Assembly (NCBI RefSeq): GCF_003669015.1
Contig: NZ_CP033069.1
Coordinates: forward strand, 2,862,501 to 2,926,500
DNA length: 64,000 bases
From: Acidovorax sp. 1608163
GTDB taxonomy: Bacteria > Pseudomonadota > Gammaproteobacteria > Burkholderiales > Burkholderiaceae_C
Direction: 5' to 3'
Part shown: piece by piece, positions 55,625-64,000 of the stretch
Layout of the letters: the number at the start of each line of letters is the position of its first letter
Numbering within the stretch: the first letter of the stretch is position 1
Translations under genes and position numbers: made by a program
The notes under the pieces: generated by a model
Told to the model about the DNA's origin: nothing
Databases searched by the model: none
The model's input: only the letters and a program-made list of their open reading frames with translations

Positions 55625-58252
55625 ATGTCCGAGACGCTAGAACACCACACCCCCATGATGCAGCAGTACCTCGGCCTCAAAGCCGCGTACCCGGACACCC
55701 TGCTGTTCTACCGCATGGGCGACTTTTACGAGGTGTTTTGGCAAGACGCCGAGAAGGCGGCCCGTCTGCTCGACATCACCCTGACCCAGCGCGGCCAGTC
55801 GGGCGGGCAGCCGGTGGTGATGGCGGGGGTGCCCTTTCACGCGCTTGAAAACTACCTGGCGCGCCTTATCAAGATGGGCGAATCCGTCGCCATTGCCGAG
55901 CAGGTGGGTGAAGTGGGCGCCGCCAAGGGCCCGGTAGAGCGCAAGGTGGTGCGCGTGGTCACCCCCGGCACGCTGACGGACACCGAGCTGCTGTCCGACA
56001 AAACCGAATCCATGCTGCTGGCCGTGCACCAGGGCCCGCGTGCGCGCTGCGGCCTGGCGTGGCTGAGCGTGACGCAAGGCCGCGTGCACTTGGCCGAATG
56101 CACCCAGGACGAGCTGGCCCAGTGGCTGGGCCGTGTGGCCCCGAGCGAGGTGATCTACAGCGCGGGCGTGACCGAGCGCTTTGAACAGCAACTGCAGGTG
56201 ATGCGCCAGGGCGGCGTCTTCACCTGCCCCATGAGCCTGCGGCCCGACTGGCAATTTGACAGCGCCCTGGGCGAGCGCAAGCTGCTGGAGCACCTGGGCG
56301 CGGCCAGCCTGCAGGCCTGGGGCGCGCACGAACTGGGCGAGGCCCATGCTGCCGCCGCCGGGCTGCTGCAGTACGCCGAACACACCCAGGGCCGCCAGCT
56401 CACGCACGTGCACGCCGTGCAGGTGCAGCGGGGCGACGACCTCATCGACCTGCCTGCCACCACGCGGCGCAACCTGGAGCTGGTCAAAACCCTGCGCGGC
56501 GATGACGCCCCCACCCTGTTCTCGCTGCTCGATACCTGCATGACAGGCATGGGCAGCCGCCTGCTCAAAACCTGGCTGCTGGAGCCCCAGCGCGAGCGCA
56601 CCGAGGCCCGCCGCCGCCTCTCGGCCACCACCGCACTGCGCGGCGCCGGGGGCGCGGGTGGAGGGTCAGGCCCCTGGGTGCAACTGCGCAGCGAGCTCAA
56701 GGGCGTGAGCGATGTGGAACGCATCACCGCCCGCGTTGCGCTGCGCCAGGTGCGCCCCCGCGAACTGGTGGGCCTGGGCAAAACGCTACAAAAATCAGAG
56801 CTGCTAGCGCTTAATGCACAAGCGCCAGAGGCTTATTTGGCTCAAATTTTCAGCCACCTGCAGCCGCCAGAGGGCTGCACCGACCTGCTGCGCCGCGCCA
56901 TTGCCGAGGAGCCCGCCGCCCTGGTGCGCGATGGCGGCGTGATCGCTGGCGGCTTCGACACCGAGCTGGACGAGCTGCGCGCCATCCAGACCAACTGCGA
57001 CAGCTTTTTGCTGGAGCTGGAAACGCGCGAGAAGGCACGCACCGGCATCCCCAACCTGCGCGTGCAGTTCAACAAGGTGCATGGTTTCTATATTGAAGTG
57101 ACGGGCAGCTACCTGGACCGCGTGCCCGACGACTACCGCCGCCGCCAGACGCTGAAGAATGCCGAGCGCTTCATCACGCCCGAACTCAAGGCGTTTGAAG
57201 ACAAGGCGCTGTCGGCCAACGAGCGGGCACTGGCCCGCGAGAAATGGCTGTACGAGCAGATCCTGGACCAGTTGCAGCCCCATGTGCCCGCCCTCACGCA
57301 ATTGGCGCAGGCCCTGGCCGCGCTCGATGTGCTGTGCACGCTGGCCGAGCGCTCGCTCACGCTGAACTGGTGCGCGCCCCAGTTTGCGCCCGAGCCCTGC
57401 ATCGACATCGAAGGCGGCCGCCACCCGGTGGTGGAGGCACGGCTGGCCGAGACATCGAACGCCAGCTTCATCGCCAACCACACGCGGCTGACCGCCAACA
57501 CCCGCATGCAGATCATCACCGGCCCCAACATGGGCGGTAAGTCGACCTACATGCGGCAGGTGGCACTGATCACGCTGCTGGCCTGCATGGGCAGCCACGT
57601 GCCCGCCACCCACTGCCGCATTGGCCCCATCGACGCCATCCACACCCGCATTGGCGCGGCGGACGACCTGGCCAACGCCCAGTCTACCTTCATGCTGGAG
57701 ATGACCGAGGCCGCGCAGATATTGCACGCCGCCACGCCCCACAGCCTGGTGCTGATGGACGAAATTGGCCGGGGCACCAGCACCTTTGACGGCCTGGCCC
57801 TGGCCAGCGGCATTGCCACACACCTGCACGACAAGACCCGTGCCTTCACCCTGTTTGCCACGCACTACTTTGAATTGACCGAGCTGCCCACCAAGGCGCG
57901 GCACGCCGTCAACATGCACGTGAGCGCAGCCGAGGCGGGCAGCGACATCGTCTTCCTGCACGAAATCCAGCCCGGGCCAGCCAGCCGCAGCTACGGTATC
58001 CAGGTGGCCAAGCTGGCGGGCATGCCATCGCCCGTGCTGCACCACGCCCGCCACACCCTGAGCGCGCTGGAAGAGCGCGCGGGCGAGGACGATGTGCAGG
58101 TCGACCTGTTTGCCGCCCCGCCCGAGCCGGAAAACGCAGGCGCCAGCCCCGTGGAGGCAGCCCTGTCGGGCATCAACCCCGATGCGCTCAGCCCGCGCGA
58201 AGCGCTGGATGCGCTGTACCAGCTCAAGCGGTTGGCGGGTTCGTCCTCCTGA
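55625..58252 (+). CDS. mutS: DNA mismatch repair protein MutS
   Basis: 875 residues. The mismatch wedge is Phe34-Tyr35-Glu36 in GDFYEVF; the core and lever domains follow. The ATPase starts near residue 632 with Walker [10 protein letters not shown], then [14 protein letters not shown] and [16 protein letters not shown] (Walker B) and [12 protein letters not shown]. MutS binds mispaired bases and starts repair with MutL. Residues about 388-409 ([20 protein letters not shown]) are encoded by an in-frame copy of the palindromic repeat, in the lever region between RPRELVGLG and the conserved LVRDGGVI. Length and all motifs otherwise look normal. Confidence 0.97.
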   Translation: MSETLEHHTPMMQQYLGLKAAYPDTLLFYRMGDFYEVFWQDAEKAARLLDITLTQRGQSGGQPVVMAGVPFHALENYLARLIKMGESVAIAEQVGEVGAAKGPVERKVVRVVTPGTLTDTELLSDKTESMLLAVHQGPRARCGLAWLSVTQGRVHLAECTQDELAQWLGRVAPSEVIYSAGVTERFEQQLQVMRQGGVFTCPMSLRPDWQFDSALGERKLLEHLGAASLQAWGAHELGEAHAAAAGLLQYAEHTQGRQLTHVHAVQVQRGDDLIDLPATTRRNLELVKTLRGDDAPTLFSLLDTCMTGMGSRLLKTWLLEPQRERTEARRRLSATTALRGAGGAGGGSGPWVQLRSELKGVSDVERITARVALRQVRPRELVGLGKTLQKSELLALNAQAPEAYLAQIFSHLQPPEGCTDLLRRAIAEEPAALVRDGGVIAGGFDTELDELRAIQTNCDSFLLELETREKARTGIPNLRVQFNKVHGFYIEVTGSYLDRVPDDYRRRQTLKNAERFITPELKAFEDKALSANERALAREKWLYEQILDQLQPHVPALTQLAQALAALDVLCTLAERSLTLNWCAPQFAPEPCIDIEGGRHPVVEARLAETSNASFIANHTRLTANTRMQIITGPNMGGKSTYMRQVALITLLACMGSHVPATHCRIGPIDAIHTRIGAADDLANAQSTFMLEMTEAAQILHAATPHSLVLMDEIGRGTSTFDGLALASGIATHLHDKTRAFTLFATHYFELTELPTKARHAVNMHVSAAEAGSDIVFLHEIQPGPASRSYGIQVAKLAGMPSPVLHHARHTLSALEERAGEDDVQVDLFAAPPEPENAGASPVEAALSGINPDALSPREALDALYQLKRLAGSSS
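56786..56850 (+). repeat. Palindromic repeat, copy 9, inside mutS (forward)
   Basis: CTACAAAAATCAGAGCTGC, TAGCGCTTAATGCACAAGCG, CCAGAGGCTTATTTGGCTC and AAATTTTC match the forward repeat over its whole length. No stop codon occurs in the mutS frame. Confidence 0.85.
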
Positions 58253-58258
58253 ATCACA

Positions 58259-58317
58259 GTCAAATCAGGCCCTAGCGCTTGAACAGCAAGCGTGAGAAGC
58301 TATATTTTCAATAGCAA
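58259..58317 (-). repeat. Palindromic repeat, copy 10 (intergenic, reverse)
   Basis: TCAAATCAGGCCCTAGCGC, TTGAACAGCAAGCGTGAG and AAGCTATATTTTCAATAG. It starts 7 nt after the mutS stop. Confidence 0.85.
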
Positions 58318-58470
58318 AAGGGACCATGCAAAAGGCAGAGCACGCCTCTATGCGCCCGCCTGCCTGCACGCAAAGCCCCGCACACAGCCCCTGCATGGAC
58401 AAACAGGTGACCGCTGACTTGCTGGGCGGCGCACTACACTCCACGCTTTGTCTTTTTCCTGATTCGATCC

Positions 58471-59298
58471 ATGACGTACTGCGTCGCCATCAAACTCAAT
58501 GCCGGACTGGTGTTCCTGTCCGATTCCCGAACCAACGCAGGCCTGGACCAGATCAGCTCGTTTCGCAAGATGATGATCTACGAGAAGACGGGCGACCGCT
58601 TCATGGTGCTGCTGTCGGCAGGCAACCTGAGCATCTCCCAGTCGGTGCGTGAGATCTTGCAAACCACCCAGGTCAAAGACCGCGAAGACGGCGAGGCCGT
58701 CACCATCTGGAACGCCAAGAGCATGTTCGACGCCGCCCGCGTGCTGGGCGCGGCCGTGCGCCATGTGCACGACCGTGACGGCGCGGCCCTCAAGCGATCG
58801 GGCGTGGATTTCAATGTGTCGATGGTGTTTGGCGGCCAGATCAAGGGCGAAGGCATGCGCCTGTTCCAGGTCTACTCAGCGGGCAACTTCATCGAAGCGA
58901 CCTCTGAGACGCCTTACTTCCAGGTGGGCGAGTCCAAGTACGGCAAGCCCGTGCTCGACCGCGTGCTGACCCCCGAAACGCCCCTGGAAGAGGCCGCCAA
59001 GTGCGCGCTGGTGTCCATGGACAGCACGCTCAAGTCCAACCTCTCGGTGGGCCTGCCGCTGGACCTCGTGGTGTACGAGGCCGATCGCTTCGCCACCGAC
59101 AAGGTGGTGTGCATTGACGAGAACAACCCCTACTTCCGCATGCTGCACAACAGCTGGGGCCAAAAGCTGCGCGAGGTGTTCGACAGCATTGAAGACCCGG
59201 CCTGGAACGGCGGCAGCACCCACGCGCCCATCCTGACCAACACCACACGCGCCAAGCCGCTGCGCAAAATCACCACACCGCAGGACAAGCTGATCTGA
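58471..59298 (+). CDS. Anbu-type proteasome-like peptidase
   Basis: 275 residues. The sequence begins MTYCVAIKLNAGLVFLSDSR: removal of Met1 would expose Thr2 as N-terminal nucleophile, as in proteasome beta subunits, and SDSRTNAGLDQISSFRKM is the Anbu (ancestral beta subunit) signature. VVCIDENNPYFRMLHNSWGQ near the end is also typical. Anbu proteins form open helical rings; natural substrates are unknown. In many bacteria the gene lies with an ATP-grasp enzyme, an alpha-E protein and a transglutaminase-like peptidase; none is here. An alpha/beta hydrolase starts 27 nt downstream, probably in the same operon. Confidence 0.93.
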   Translation: MTYCVAIKLNAGLVFLSDSRTNAGLDQISSFRKMMIYEKTGDRFMVLLSAGNLSISQSVREILQTTQVKDREDGEAVTIWNAKSMFDAARVLGAAVRHVHDRDGAALKRSGVDFNVSMVFGGQIKGEGMRLFQVYSAGNFIEATSETPYFQVGESKYGKPVLDRVLTPETPLEEAAKCALVSMDSTLKSNLSVGLPLDLVVYEADRFATDKVVCIDENNPYFRMLHNSWGQKLREVFDSIEDPAWNGGSTHAPILTNTTRAKPLRKITTPQDKLI

Positions 59299-59325
59299 GC
59301 CCCCTGCGCTGAGCCCAGCCCCACC

Positions 59326-60180
59326 ATGCCACGCACACCCACCCAGCCTCCGCTGCCCATCGTTTTCTCGCACGCCAACAGCTTTCCAGCCGGCACCTAC
59401 CGGCTGCTGTTCAAGCACCTGCGCGAGCGGAACATGGACGTGAGCGCCGTGGAGCGTTTTGGCCACGAGCCGCAGTACCCGGTCAGCAACAACTGGCCCC
59501 ACCTGGTCCAGCAGTTGGCCGACTTTGCCCAGACGCAGGTGCAGCGCATTGGGGGGCCGGTGTACCTGGTGGGACATTCACTGGGCGGCTTTTTGAGCGT
59601 GATGGCCGCCGCCCGCCACCCCACTCTGGTGCGCGGCGTGGTGCTGATCGACTCGCCCCTGATTGGTGGCTGGCGCGCCAATGCGCTGGGTGTGGCCAAA
59701 AGCACGCAGGTGGTGGGCTCCATCTCGCCCGGCAAGGTGAGCAGCCGCCGCCGTGAAAGCTGGGCCAGCAACGAAGAGGCGCTGGAGCACTTTCGCAAAA
59801 AGAAGGCCTTTGCCCAATGGCACCCCGAGGTGCTGCAGGACTACATTGCGCACGGCCTGCAAGACCACGCGGGCAAACGCGTGCTGGGGTTTGACCGGGC
59901 GGTGGAGACCGCCATCTACAACACCCTGCCCCACAACCTGGGCCGCCTGCTGAGCAGCCACCCGCTGCAGTGCCCCGCCGCATTCATCGGCGGGCGCGAC
60001 TCGGAAGAAATGCGCCAGGTGGGCATGGCCATGACCCAGCGCGTGACCCAGGGCCGCACCATGATGCTGGACGGCAGCCACCTCTTTCCCATGGAACAGC
60101 CCCTGGCCACGGCCGCTGCCATCGAGGCATCGGTGCTGAACCTGCAAGCCGTGGGCGCCGCCGCGCACCCGCAGCGCTGA
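59326..60180 (+). CDS. Alpha/beta hydrolase
   Basis: 284 residues. The oxyanion region is VFSHANSFPAGTYRLLF, nucleophile Ser85 in the elbow GHSLGG, and the catalytic His is probably in MLDGSHLFPMEQP. No signal peptide. It resembles serine hydrolases with ester or amide substrates, but nothing points to a specific one. It follows the Anbu peptidase gene closely and may share its transcript. Confidence 0.9.
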   Translation: MPRTPTQPPLPIVFSHANSFPAGTYRLLFKHLRERNMDVSAVERFGHEPQYPVSNNWPHLVQQLADFAQTQVQRIGGPVYLVGHSLGGFLSVMAAARHPTLVRGVVLIDSPLIGGWRANALGVAKSTQVVGSISPGKVSSRRRESWASNEEALEHFRKKKAFAQWHPEVLQDYIAHGLQDHAGKRVLGFDRAVETAIYNTLPHNLGRLLSSHPLQCPAAFIGGRDSEEMRQVGMAMTQRVTQGRTMMLDGSHLFPMEQPLATAAAIEASVLNLQAVGAAAHPQR

Positions 60181-60290
60181 TCACAGTACCGGTCGGCGGG
60201 CGGGGCAACACCGCCGCATCGTTACCGATTTGTGAAATACCCAAACCCGGTTGCACAAAAAACGTGAGGGGTTTTGGCTGGCTTTCCCCT

Positions 60291-60313
60291 ACACTGCTCA
60301 ATTGTTACAGTGT
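60291..60313. promoter_or_regulatory. Inverted repeat before the carotenoid-hydratase-like gene
   Basis: ACACTG-N11-CAGTGT, perfect 6-bp arms, ending 11 nt before the ATG. It overlaps the likely promoter or leader and could be a repressor site; the regulator is unknown. Confidence 0.5.
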
Positions 60314-60324
60314 GATACACAGCC

Positions 60325-61140
60325 ATGCCAATCTCCGCTGCGCGTCTTTCTGCGTTGGTTTACCTGCTCTTTGCCGGCTTTTTGGTAGCCACGGCCGTGG
60401 GCAGCCACAACAGCACCACGGTGGCCATCATGGTGGCTTCGGTGCTGATGTTTGCCAGTTGCTGGGCCAGCGCCATCCACCTGCTGGGCGGCAAGGCAGC
60501 GCTGCGCTTTGTACTGATCGCGGTGTGCCTGGGCTGGTTTGCCGAGCAGATGGGCGCCTCGCGCGGTTGGTTTTTTGGCAGCTACCACTACACCCAGGTG
60601 CTGGGGCTGCAACTGGGCGATGTGCCGGTGGTCATTCCGCTGATGTGGTTTTCGCTCACCTACGCGGGCTACGTCATCGCCAACCTGATCGTCTGGCAAA
60701 CCCCGGTCTACCGCGCCCCCAGCCTAGGCCAGGCAGCGCTGATGTCCCTCATCACCGCCCTGGTGGTCACTGCGTTTGACCTGGGCGCAGACCCCTACCT
60801 GATCCGCGTGGTTGGCGCCTGGACGATGGAAAAAACCAACGGCCACTGGTTTGGCGAGACGCTGCAGGGCTTTGTGGGCTGGGTGTTCGTGAGTTTTTGC
60901 ATCGTCAGCGCATTCCGCCTGGCCACCCGGCACGTTCCACTGGTGCCCACCAGTGGGTTCAAGCGCCGCGATGCGCTGGTGCCCCTGGCCATCTACGGCA
61001 CCGGCATGGTGTTCCAGATGGCGCTGGGCGACCCGCCAGAGACCCGTGCCATCGCCCCCTTTGCCATGGGCATCCCGCTGCTGTGCGCACTGGCAGGCCT
61101 GCAACGCTGGACACCCGCCCACCAAGGAGCCCCCGCATGA
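60325..61140 (+). CDS. Carotenoid biosynthesis (CruF/DUF422-like) integral membrane protein
   Basis: 271 residues with about seven membrane helices. GASRGWFFGSYHYTQVLGLQ, VPVVIPLMWFSLTYAGYVIA and AFDLGADPYLI are typical of the DUF422 family, which includes CruF (gamma-carotene 1',2'-hydratase) and the bisanhydrobacterioruberin hydratase. The conserved acidic residues in the DLGADP region are present. No crtB, crtI or other carotenoid gene is in the window. Its stop overlaps the start of the MpaB-type oxygenase (ATGA), so the two are co-translated. Confidence 0.85.
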   Translation: MPISAARLSALVYLLFAGFLVATAVGSHNSTTVAIMVASVLMFASCWASAIHLLGGKAALRFVLIAVCLGWFAEQMGASRGWFFGSYHYTQVLGLQLGDVPVVIPLMWFSLTYAGYVIANLIVWQTPVYRAPSLGQAALMSLITALVVTAFDLGADPYLIRVVGAWTMEKTNGHWFGETLQGFVGWVFVSFCIVSAFRLATRHVPLVPTSGFKRRDALVPLAIYGTGMVFQMALGDPPETRAIAPFAMGIPLLCALAGLQRWTPAHQGAPA

Positions 61141-62572
61141 ACCCGCGCCTGCGCGCCGCCAACGAGGCCGAGCTGAACGCCATGCAGTTGGACACCGACC
61201 CACTGGCCGACGACACCATCGCCCGCATTCTGGGCCCCTGGCCCGCAGGCATGCCCGCCCCCGATGCCAGCCAGTGGCAAGCCATTGGCACCGTCAACCG
61301 CTTGTTTGCACAGTGGAACAGCAACGCCGCGCTGCACCAGTGGCGCCCTGAAGGCGAAGGCATTGCCCCCGCCCTGGCCCAGGCACTGCAAGACTATGTG
61401 GCCGCAGGCCAGGTGCTGCCGAGCTGGGCAGACCACCGCAAGATCGAGCGGGCCGAGCAACTGTTCATGGAGCATGGCGCGCTGTCGTGCATCTTGCTGT
61501 TCTGCGCCAGCCTGCCCGAGTGCTATGTGATCCCCGACCTCTCCAGCGTGCTGCACACCGCAGGCCAGCTGGAGCAGCACACCGAGCACCGCATCCGCTC
61601 CACCGCAGCGATGATTTTCCCGGTCATGCTGCACGGCGGGCTCACGCAGCCTGGGGGCACGGGCATTGCCCAGGTGCTCAAGGTGCGACTGATCCACGCC
61701 ACCATCCGCAACCTGATTTTGCGGGGCAACCCGCAGGACGCCCGCCACCGCATTCGCGGCGATGGCCTGCTGCCCGCGCTGCCGCTGGCGGCAGCCGCCC
61801 CGCCCACCATGCACCAGGCGCTGTACGCCCGGGGCTGGAACCTGCTGGAGCAAGGCGCCCCCTGCAACCAGGAAGAGCTGGCCTACACCCTGCTCACCTT
61901 TGGCTACGTGTTCTTGCGCAGCATGCGCCGCCTGGGCATTGGCCTGCCCCCGGCCGATGAAGAGGCCTACCTGCATGCCTGGAACGTGGTGGGCCATGTG
62001 CTGGGCATCGACTCGGCCCTGATGGTGCACAACATGCACCAGGGCGAATCGCTGATGGAGCAAATGCAGACGCGCGGCCGCGCACGCCCGGTGGCGCCAG
62101 ACCCCCGCCCTGCCCTGGGCACGGCGCTGATGCAAACCATGGCCCACGCCATCCCCTGGAAGCTGGCCAAGCCCTTCCCCCGCTGATGACCCGCTACCTG
62201 TGCGGCCCCCAGACGGCGCAAGACCTCGCACTGCAGCAGCAGCCCGTGCCCTGGCTCTCGCGCGCCGTGTTCTGGGGCGTGCTGATGACCGCCCGTGTGA
62301 TCGATGCCACCGTGCGCGTGGTGTTGCCGGAGTTCTCCATCGTGCGGGCGCTGACACGGGTGCTGGGCTACCACTTCATGAGCCGCGTGCTCATGGGCCA
62401 GACGCGCCCCCTGCAGTTGCCCGACCAGTTGCTCGGCCAGATGGACGACGCCATGGCCCGCTGGAGCGATGACCCCCGCGCCCCGGGCTGGCTCAATCGG
62501 CTCGAAGACCGCCTGACCACCCCTGGGCGCTGGAAGCTGGGCCGCAGGACCGTATCCCCGGCCAATGCCTGA
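61137..62572 (+). pseudogene. MpaB/DUF2236-family haem oxygenase, one-base frameshift
   Basis: AAGGAG precedes ATG 61137 (MNPRLRAANEAELNAMQ). The first frame has ERAEQLFMEHGALSCILLFC, HTEHRIRSTAAMIF and KVRLIHATIRNLIL (His187, probable haem ligand by comparison with latex-clearing proteins) and stops after KLAKPFPR at 62186. The family C-terminus (MTRYLCGPQTAQDLALQ to RRTVSPANA) follows immediately in the next frame to 62572. One C added to the five at 62177-62181 gives KPFPPLMTRYLCG and a single 478-residue protein. The family includes the MpaB oxygenase and relatives of the polyisoprene-cleaving Lcp. Two separate genes remain possible but less likely. Confidence 0.8.
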
Positions 62573-62646
62573 CACAAGAGCCCGCAAAGCCGCTCGCTTT
62601 CTATACTGTGCGCGTGAAAGCCCCCTCTGTGCTCCTCACTCGGCCG

Positions 62647-64000
62647 ATGGCATGGCGCCGCAGCATGCCTCCCGCCCCCTGGGGGCCGTGGTGCGTTGCC
62701 AGCGCGTGGCTGCTGGTCGTATGGCTGGGGTGGCTGGGCATGGGCACCGCCCATGCAGCCCAGCCCCTGGCGCTGCACGATGCCCAAGGCAGCGTTGAAG
62801 CCTGGCCCGCAGTGAGGCTGCTGATAGACCCGACAGGTGGCCAAAGCGCCGAGACCGTGCTGCAACAGCGCGACCAATTCAACAGCCCCAACAAGAGCGC
62901 CACACTGGGCGTGCGCAGCGATGCGGTGTGGCTGCTGATTCCCATGCAGGTTGATCCGGCGTCGGAGGGGCGCTGGATTCTGGACATCAACCACCCAGAC
63001 CTCAACCGCATTGACGTGTTGCTGCTGCAGGACGGCCAGGTGCTCCAGCGCAGCGTGCTGGGCACCGACATCCCGCGCGCCGAGCGCCCCCTGCAAGGCC
63101 GCACCCCCGCGCAAAGCCTGCACCTGCAACCAGGCCAGCGCTACGAGTTGCTGCTGCGGGTGCAAACGCGTGGCGCCATGATCCTGCCCATCACCCTCAA
63201 CACACCATCGGCCATGCTCAGCCGCACCGTGAATGAGCAAATGCTGCAAGGCGTGCTGACGGGCCTGGCGGTGTGCCTGATTTTTTACAGCCTGGCCCAA
63301 TGGCTGAGCCTGCGCGAGCCCTTGTTCATCCAATACGCCTTGCTCACCACCGGCAGCCTGCTGTACTCGCTGCATTTTTTTGGGGTGGGGCAACAGTACC
63401 TGTGGGGCCACAGCCCGTGGCTGACAGGCCACGCCGTGGGGCTGGCATCGCTCATGGCCATCACCGGCAGCTTCTTGTTCATGAGCCAGGCATTGGAGGG
63501 GCATAACCCACAGAGCCGCTTTTTGCGCACCATGCGCTGCGGCGCCGTCTTCACGGTGGCATTGGCGGTGGTGTATGCGCTGGACTTCATCACGCTCAAG
63601 GGCTTGTCCATCATCGTGAGCGTGATGGGGCCACTGCCCGCGATGATGAGCATCCCCGGCGCCTGGCGCCGCGCCCGCAGTGGCGACAGCGTGGGCACCA
63701 CGCTGCTGGTGGCGTGGTTCATCTACGGGCTGGGCTCGGCCGCCATCATCGGTGTGATCAATGGCGGCATCCCCGTCAACTTCTGGAGCCTGCACTCCTT
63801 CCAGATCTCGGCCACCATCGACATGCTGCTGTTCATGCGGGTACTGGGCCTGCGCACCAAGGCATTGCATACCAAGGCCCTGCACTTCAGCCAAGAGCTG
63901 GACGCCATGCACTCGCTGGCCCACACCGACCCCCTCACGGGCTTGCCCAACCGGCGCGGGCTGCAGATTGCCCTGTCATCGGCCTTGTCGCGCGTGGGGC
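62647..64000 (+). CDS. 7TMR-DISM diguanylate cyclase (3' end outside the window)
   Basis: Open to the window edge, at least 451 residues from ATG 62647; GTG 62614 and GTG 62608 are alternatives. A signal peptide (cleavage near GTAHAAQ) is followed by a periplasmic 7TMR-DISMED2 domain (VWLLIPMQVDPASEGRWILD), seven membrane helices from about residue 195 to 395, a short coiled linker and the start of a GGDEF domain (HTDPLTGLPNRRGL). The GGDEF motif itself is cut off. It senses an unknown periplasmic ligand and probably makes c-di-GMP. It starts 74 nt after the oxygenase gene. Confidence 0.9.
   Translation, partial: MAWRRSMPPAPWGPWCVASAWLLVVWLGWLGMGTAHAAQPLALHDAQGSVEAWPAVRLLIDPTGGQSAETVLQQRDQFNSPNKSATLGVRSDAVWLLIPMQVDPASEGRWILDINHPDLNRIDVLLLQDGQVLQRSVLGTDIPRAERPLQGRTPAQSLHLQPGQRYELLLRVQTRGAMILPITLNTPSAMLSRTVNEQMLQGVLTGLAVCLIFYSLAQWLSLREPLFIQYALLTTGSLLYSLHFFGVGQQYLWGHSPWLTGHAVGLASLMAITGSFLFMSQALEGHNPQSRFLRTMRCGAVFTVALAVVYALDFITLKGLSIIVSVMGPLPAMMSIPGAWRRARSGDSVGTTLLVAWFIYGLGSAAIIGVINGGIPVNFWSLHSFQISATIDMLLFMRVLGLRTKALHTKALHFSQELDAMHSLAHTDPLTGLPNRRGLQIALSSALSRVG

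Noticed and set aside
62186..62572. Separate 128-residue gene after the MpaB-type oxygenase
   Set aside because: Its sequence looks like the normal C-terminus of the oxygenase family, and one added C in the preceding run joins the frames; treated as one broken gene.
1..64000. tRNA genes, rRNA genes, prophage or transposase genes
   Set aside because: Looked for by characteristic sequences and protein motifs; none could be supported by eye.

Overview
The window looks like chromosomal DNA of a Comamonadaceae betaproteobacterium, close to Acidovorax. Reasons: high GC with strongly GC-biased third codon positions, several LysR regulators, orphan Bug-type solute receptors, nirB-nirD-nasA gene content, and ten copies of a short palindromic repeat with a core like ATAGCTGCTAGCGCTTAT. 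No tRNA, rRNA, CRISPR array, phage or transposase gene was seen.

Layout. 1-9.4 kb: nitrate/nitrite assimilation (divergent PP2C phosphatase, a leader with an attenuator-like terminator, nirB, a periplasmic protein with two NarX-like P-boxes, nirD, nasA, ybiB, cobA for siroheme). 9.6-15.3 kb: secreted GH5-CBM2 glucanase, acyl-CoA thioesterase, fatty acid hydroxylase, TonB-dependent siderophore receptor. 15.7-18.0 kb: an AT-rich island with two tandem paralogous lipoproteins. 18-24.9 kb: BaiN-type flavoprotein, GGDEF-EAL protein, rpsU, yqeY, DMT transporter. 24.9-31.7 kb: dmlR/dmlA divergent pair, TetR/HPP pair with two palindromic operators, MetQ-like binding protein, two LysR regulators. 31.8-40.4 kb: sugar-acid catabolic cluster (two Bug receptors, altronate/galactarate-type dehydratase, semialdehyde dehydrogenase, sialidase-like enzyme, 2-hydroxyacid dehydrogenase, HpaI aldolase). 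40.5-46.5 kb: housekeeping (pmbA, yjgA, mogA, PilZ, cysE, trmJ, suhB). 46.6-55.4 kb: hybrid histidine kinase, REC-HD-GYP regulator, second GGDEF-EAL protein. 55.6-64 kb: mutS, Anbu proteasome-like peptidase, alpha/beta hydrolase, carotenoid-hydratase-like membrane protein, MpaB-type oxygenase, and the start of a 7TM diguanylate cyclase.

How the parts relate: NasA reduces nitrate to nitrite, NirBD reduces nitrite to ammonium, CobA starts siroheme synthesis for NirB, and MogA (42.7 kb) serves molybdenum cofactor assembly for NasA. Five proteins make, break or bind c-di-GMP. The sugar-acid cluster joins uptake, dehydration and aldol cleavage under a GbpR-like regulator.

Two cross-cutting observations matter for any reader. 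First, seven genes are each broken by exactly one missing base next to a G/C run; restoring one base gives a full-length family member every time. This looks like homopolymer under-calling in the assembly, although real mutation cannot be excluded. Second, the palindromic repeat is found not only between genes but also in frame inside ybiB, the BaiN-like gene, mutS and probably trmJ. A second, roughly 100-bp palindromic element occurs twice with partly changed but still complementary arms.
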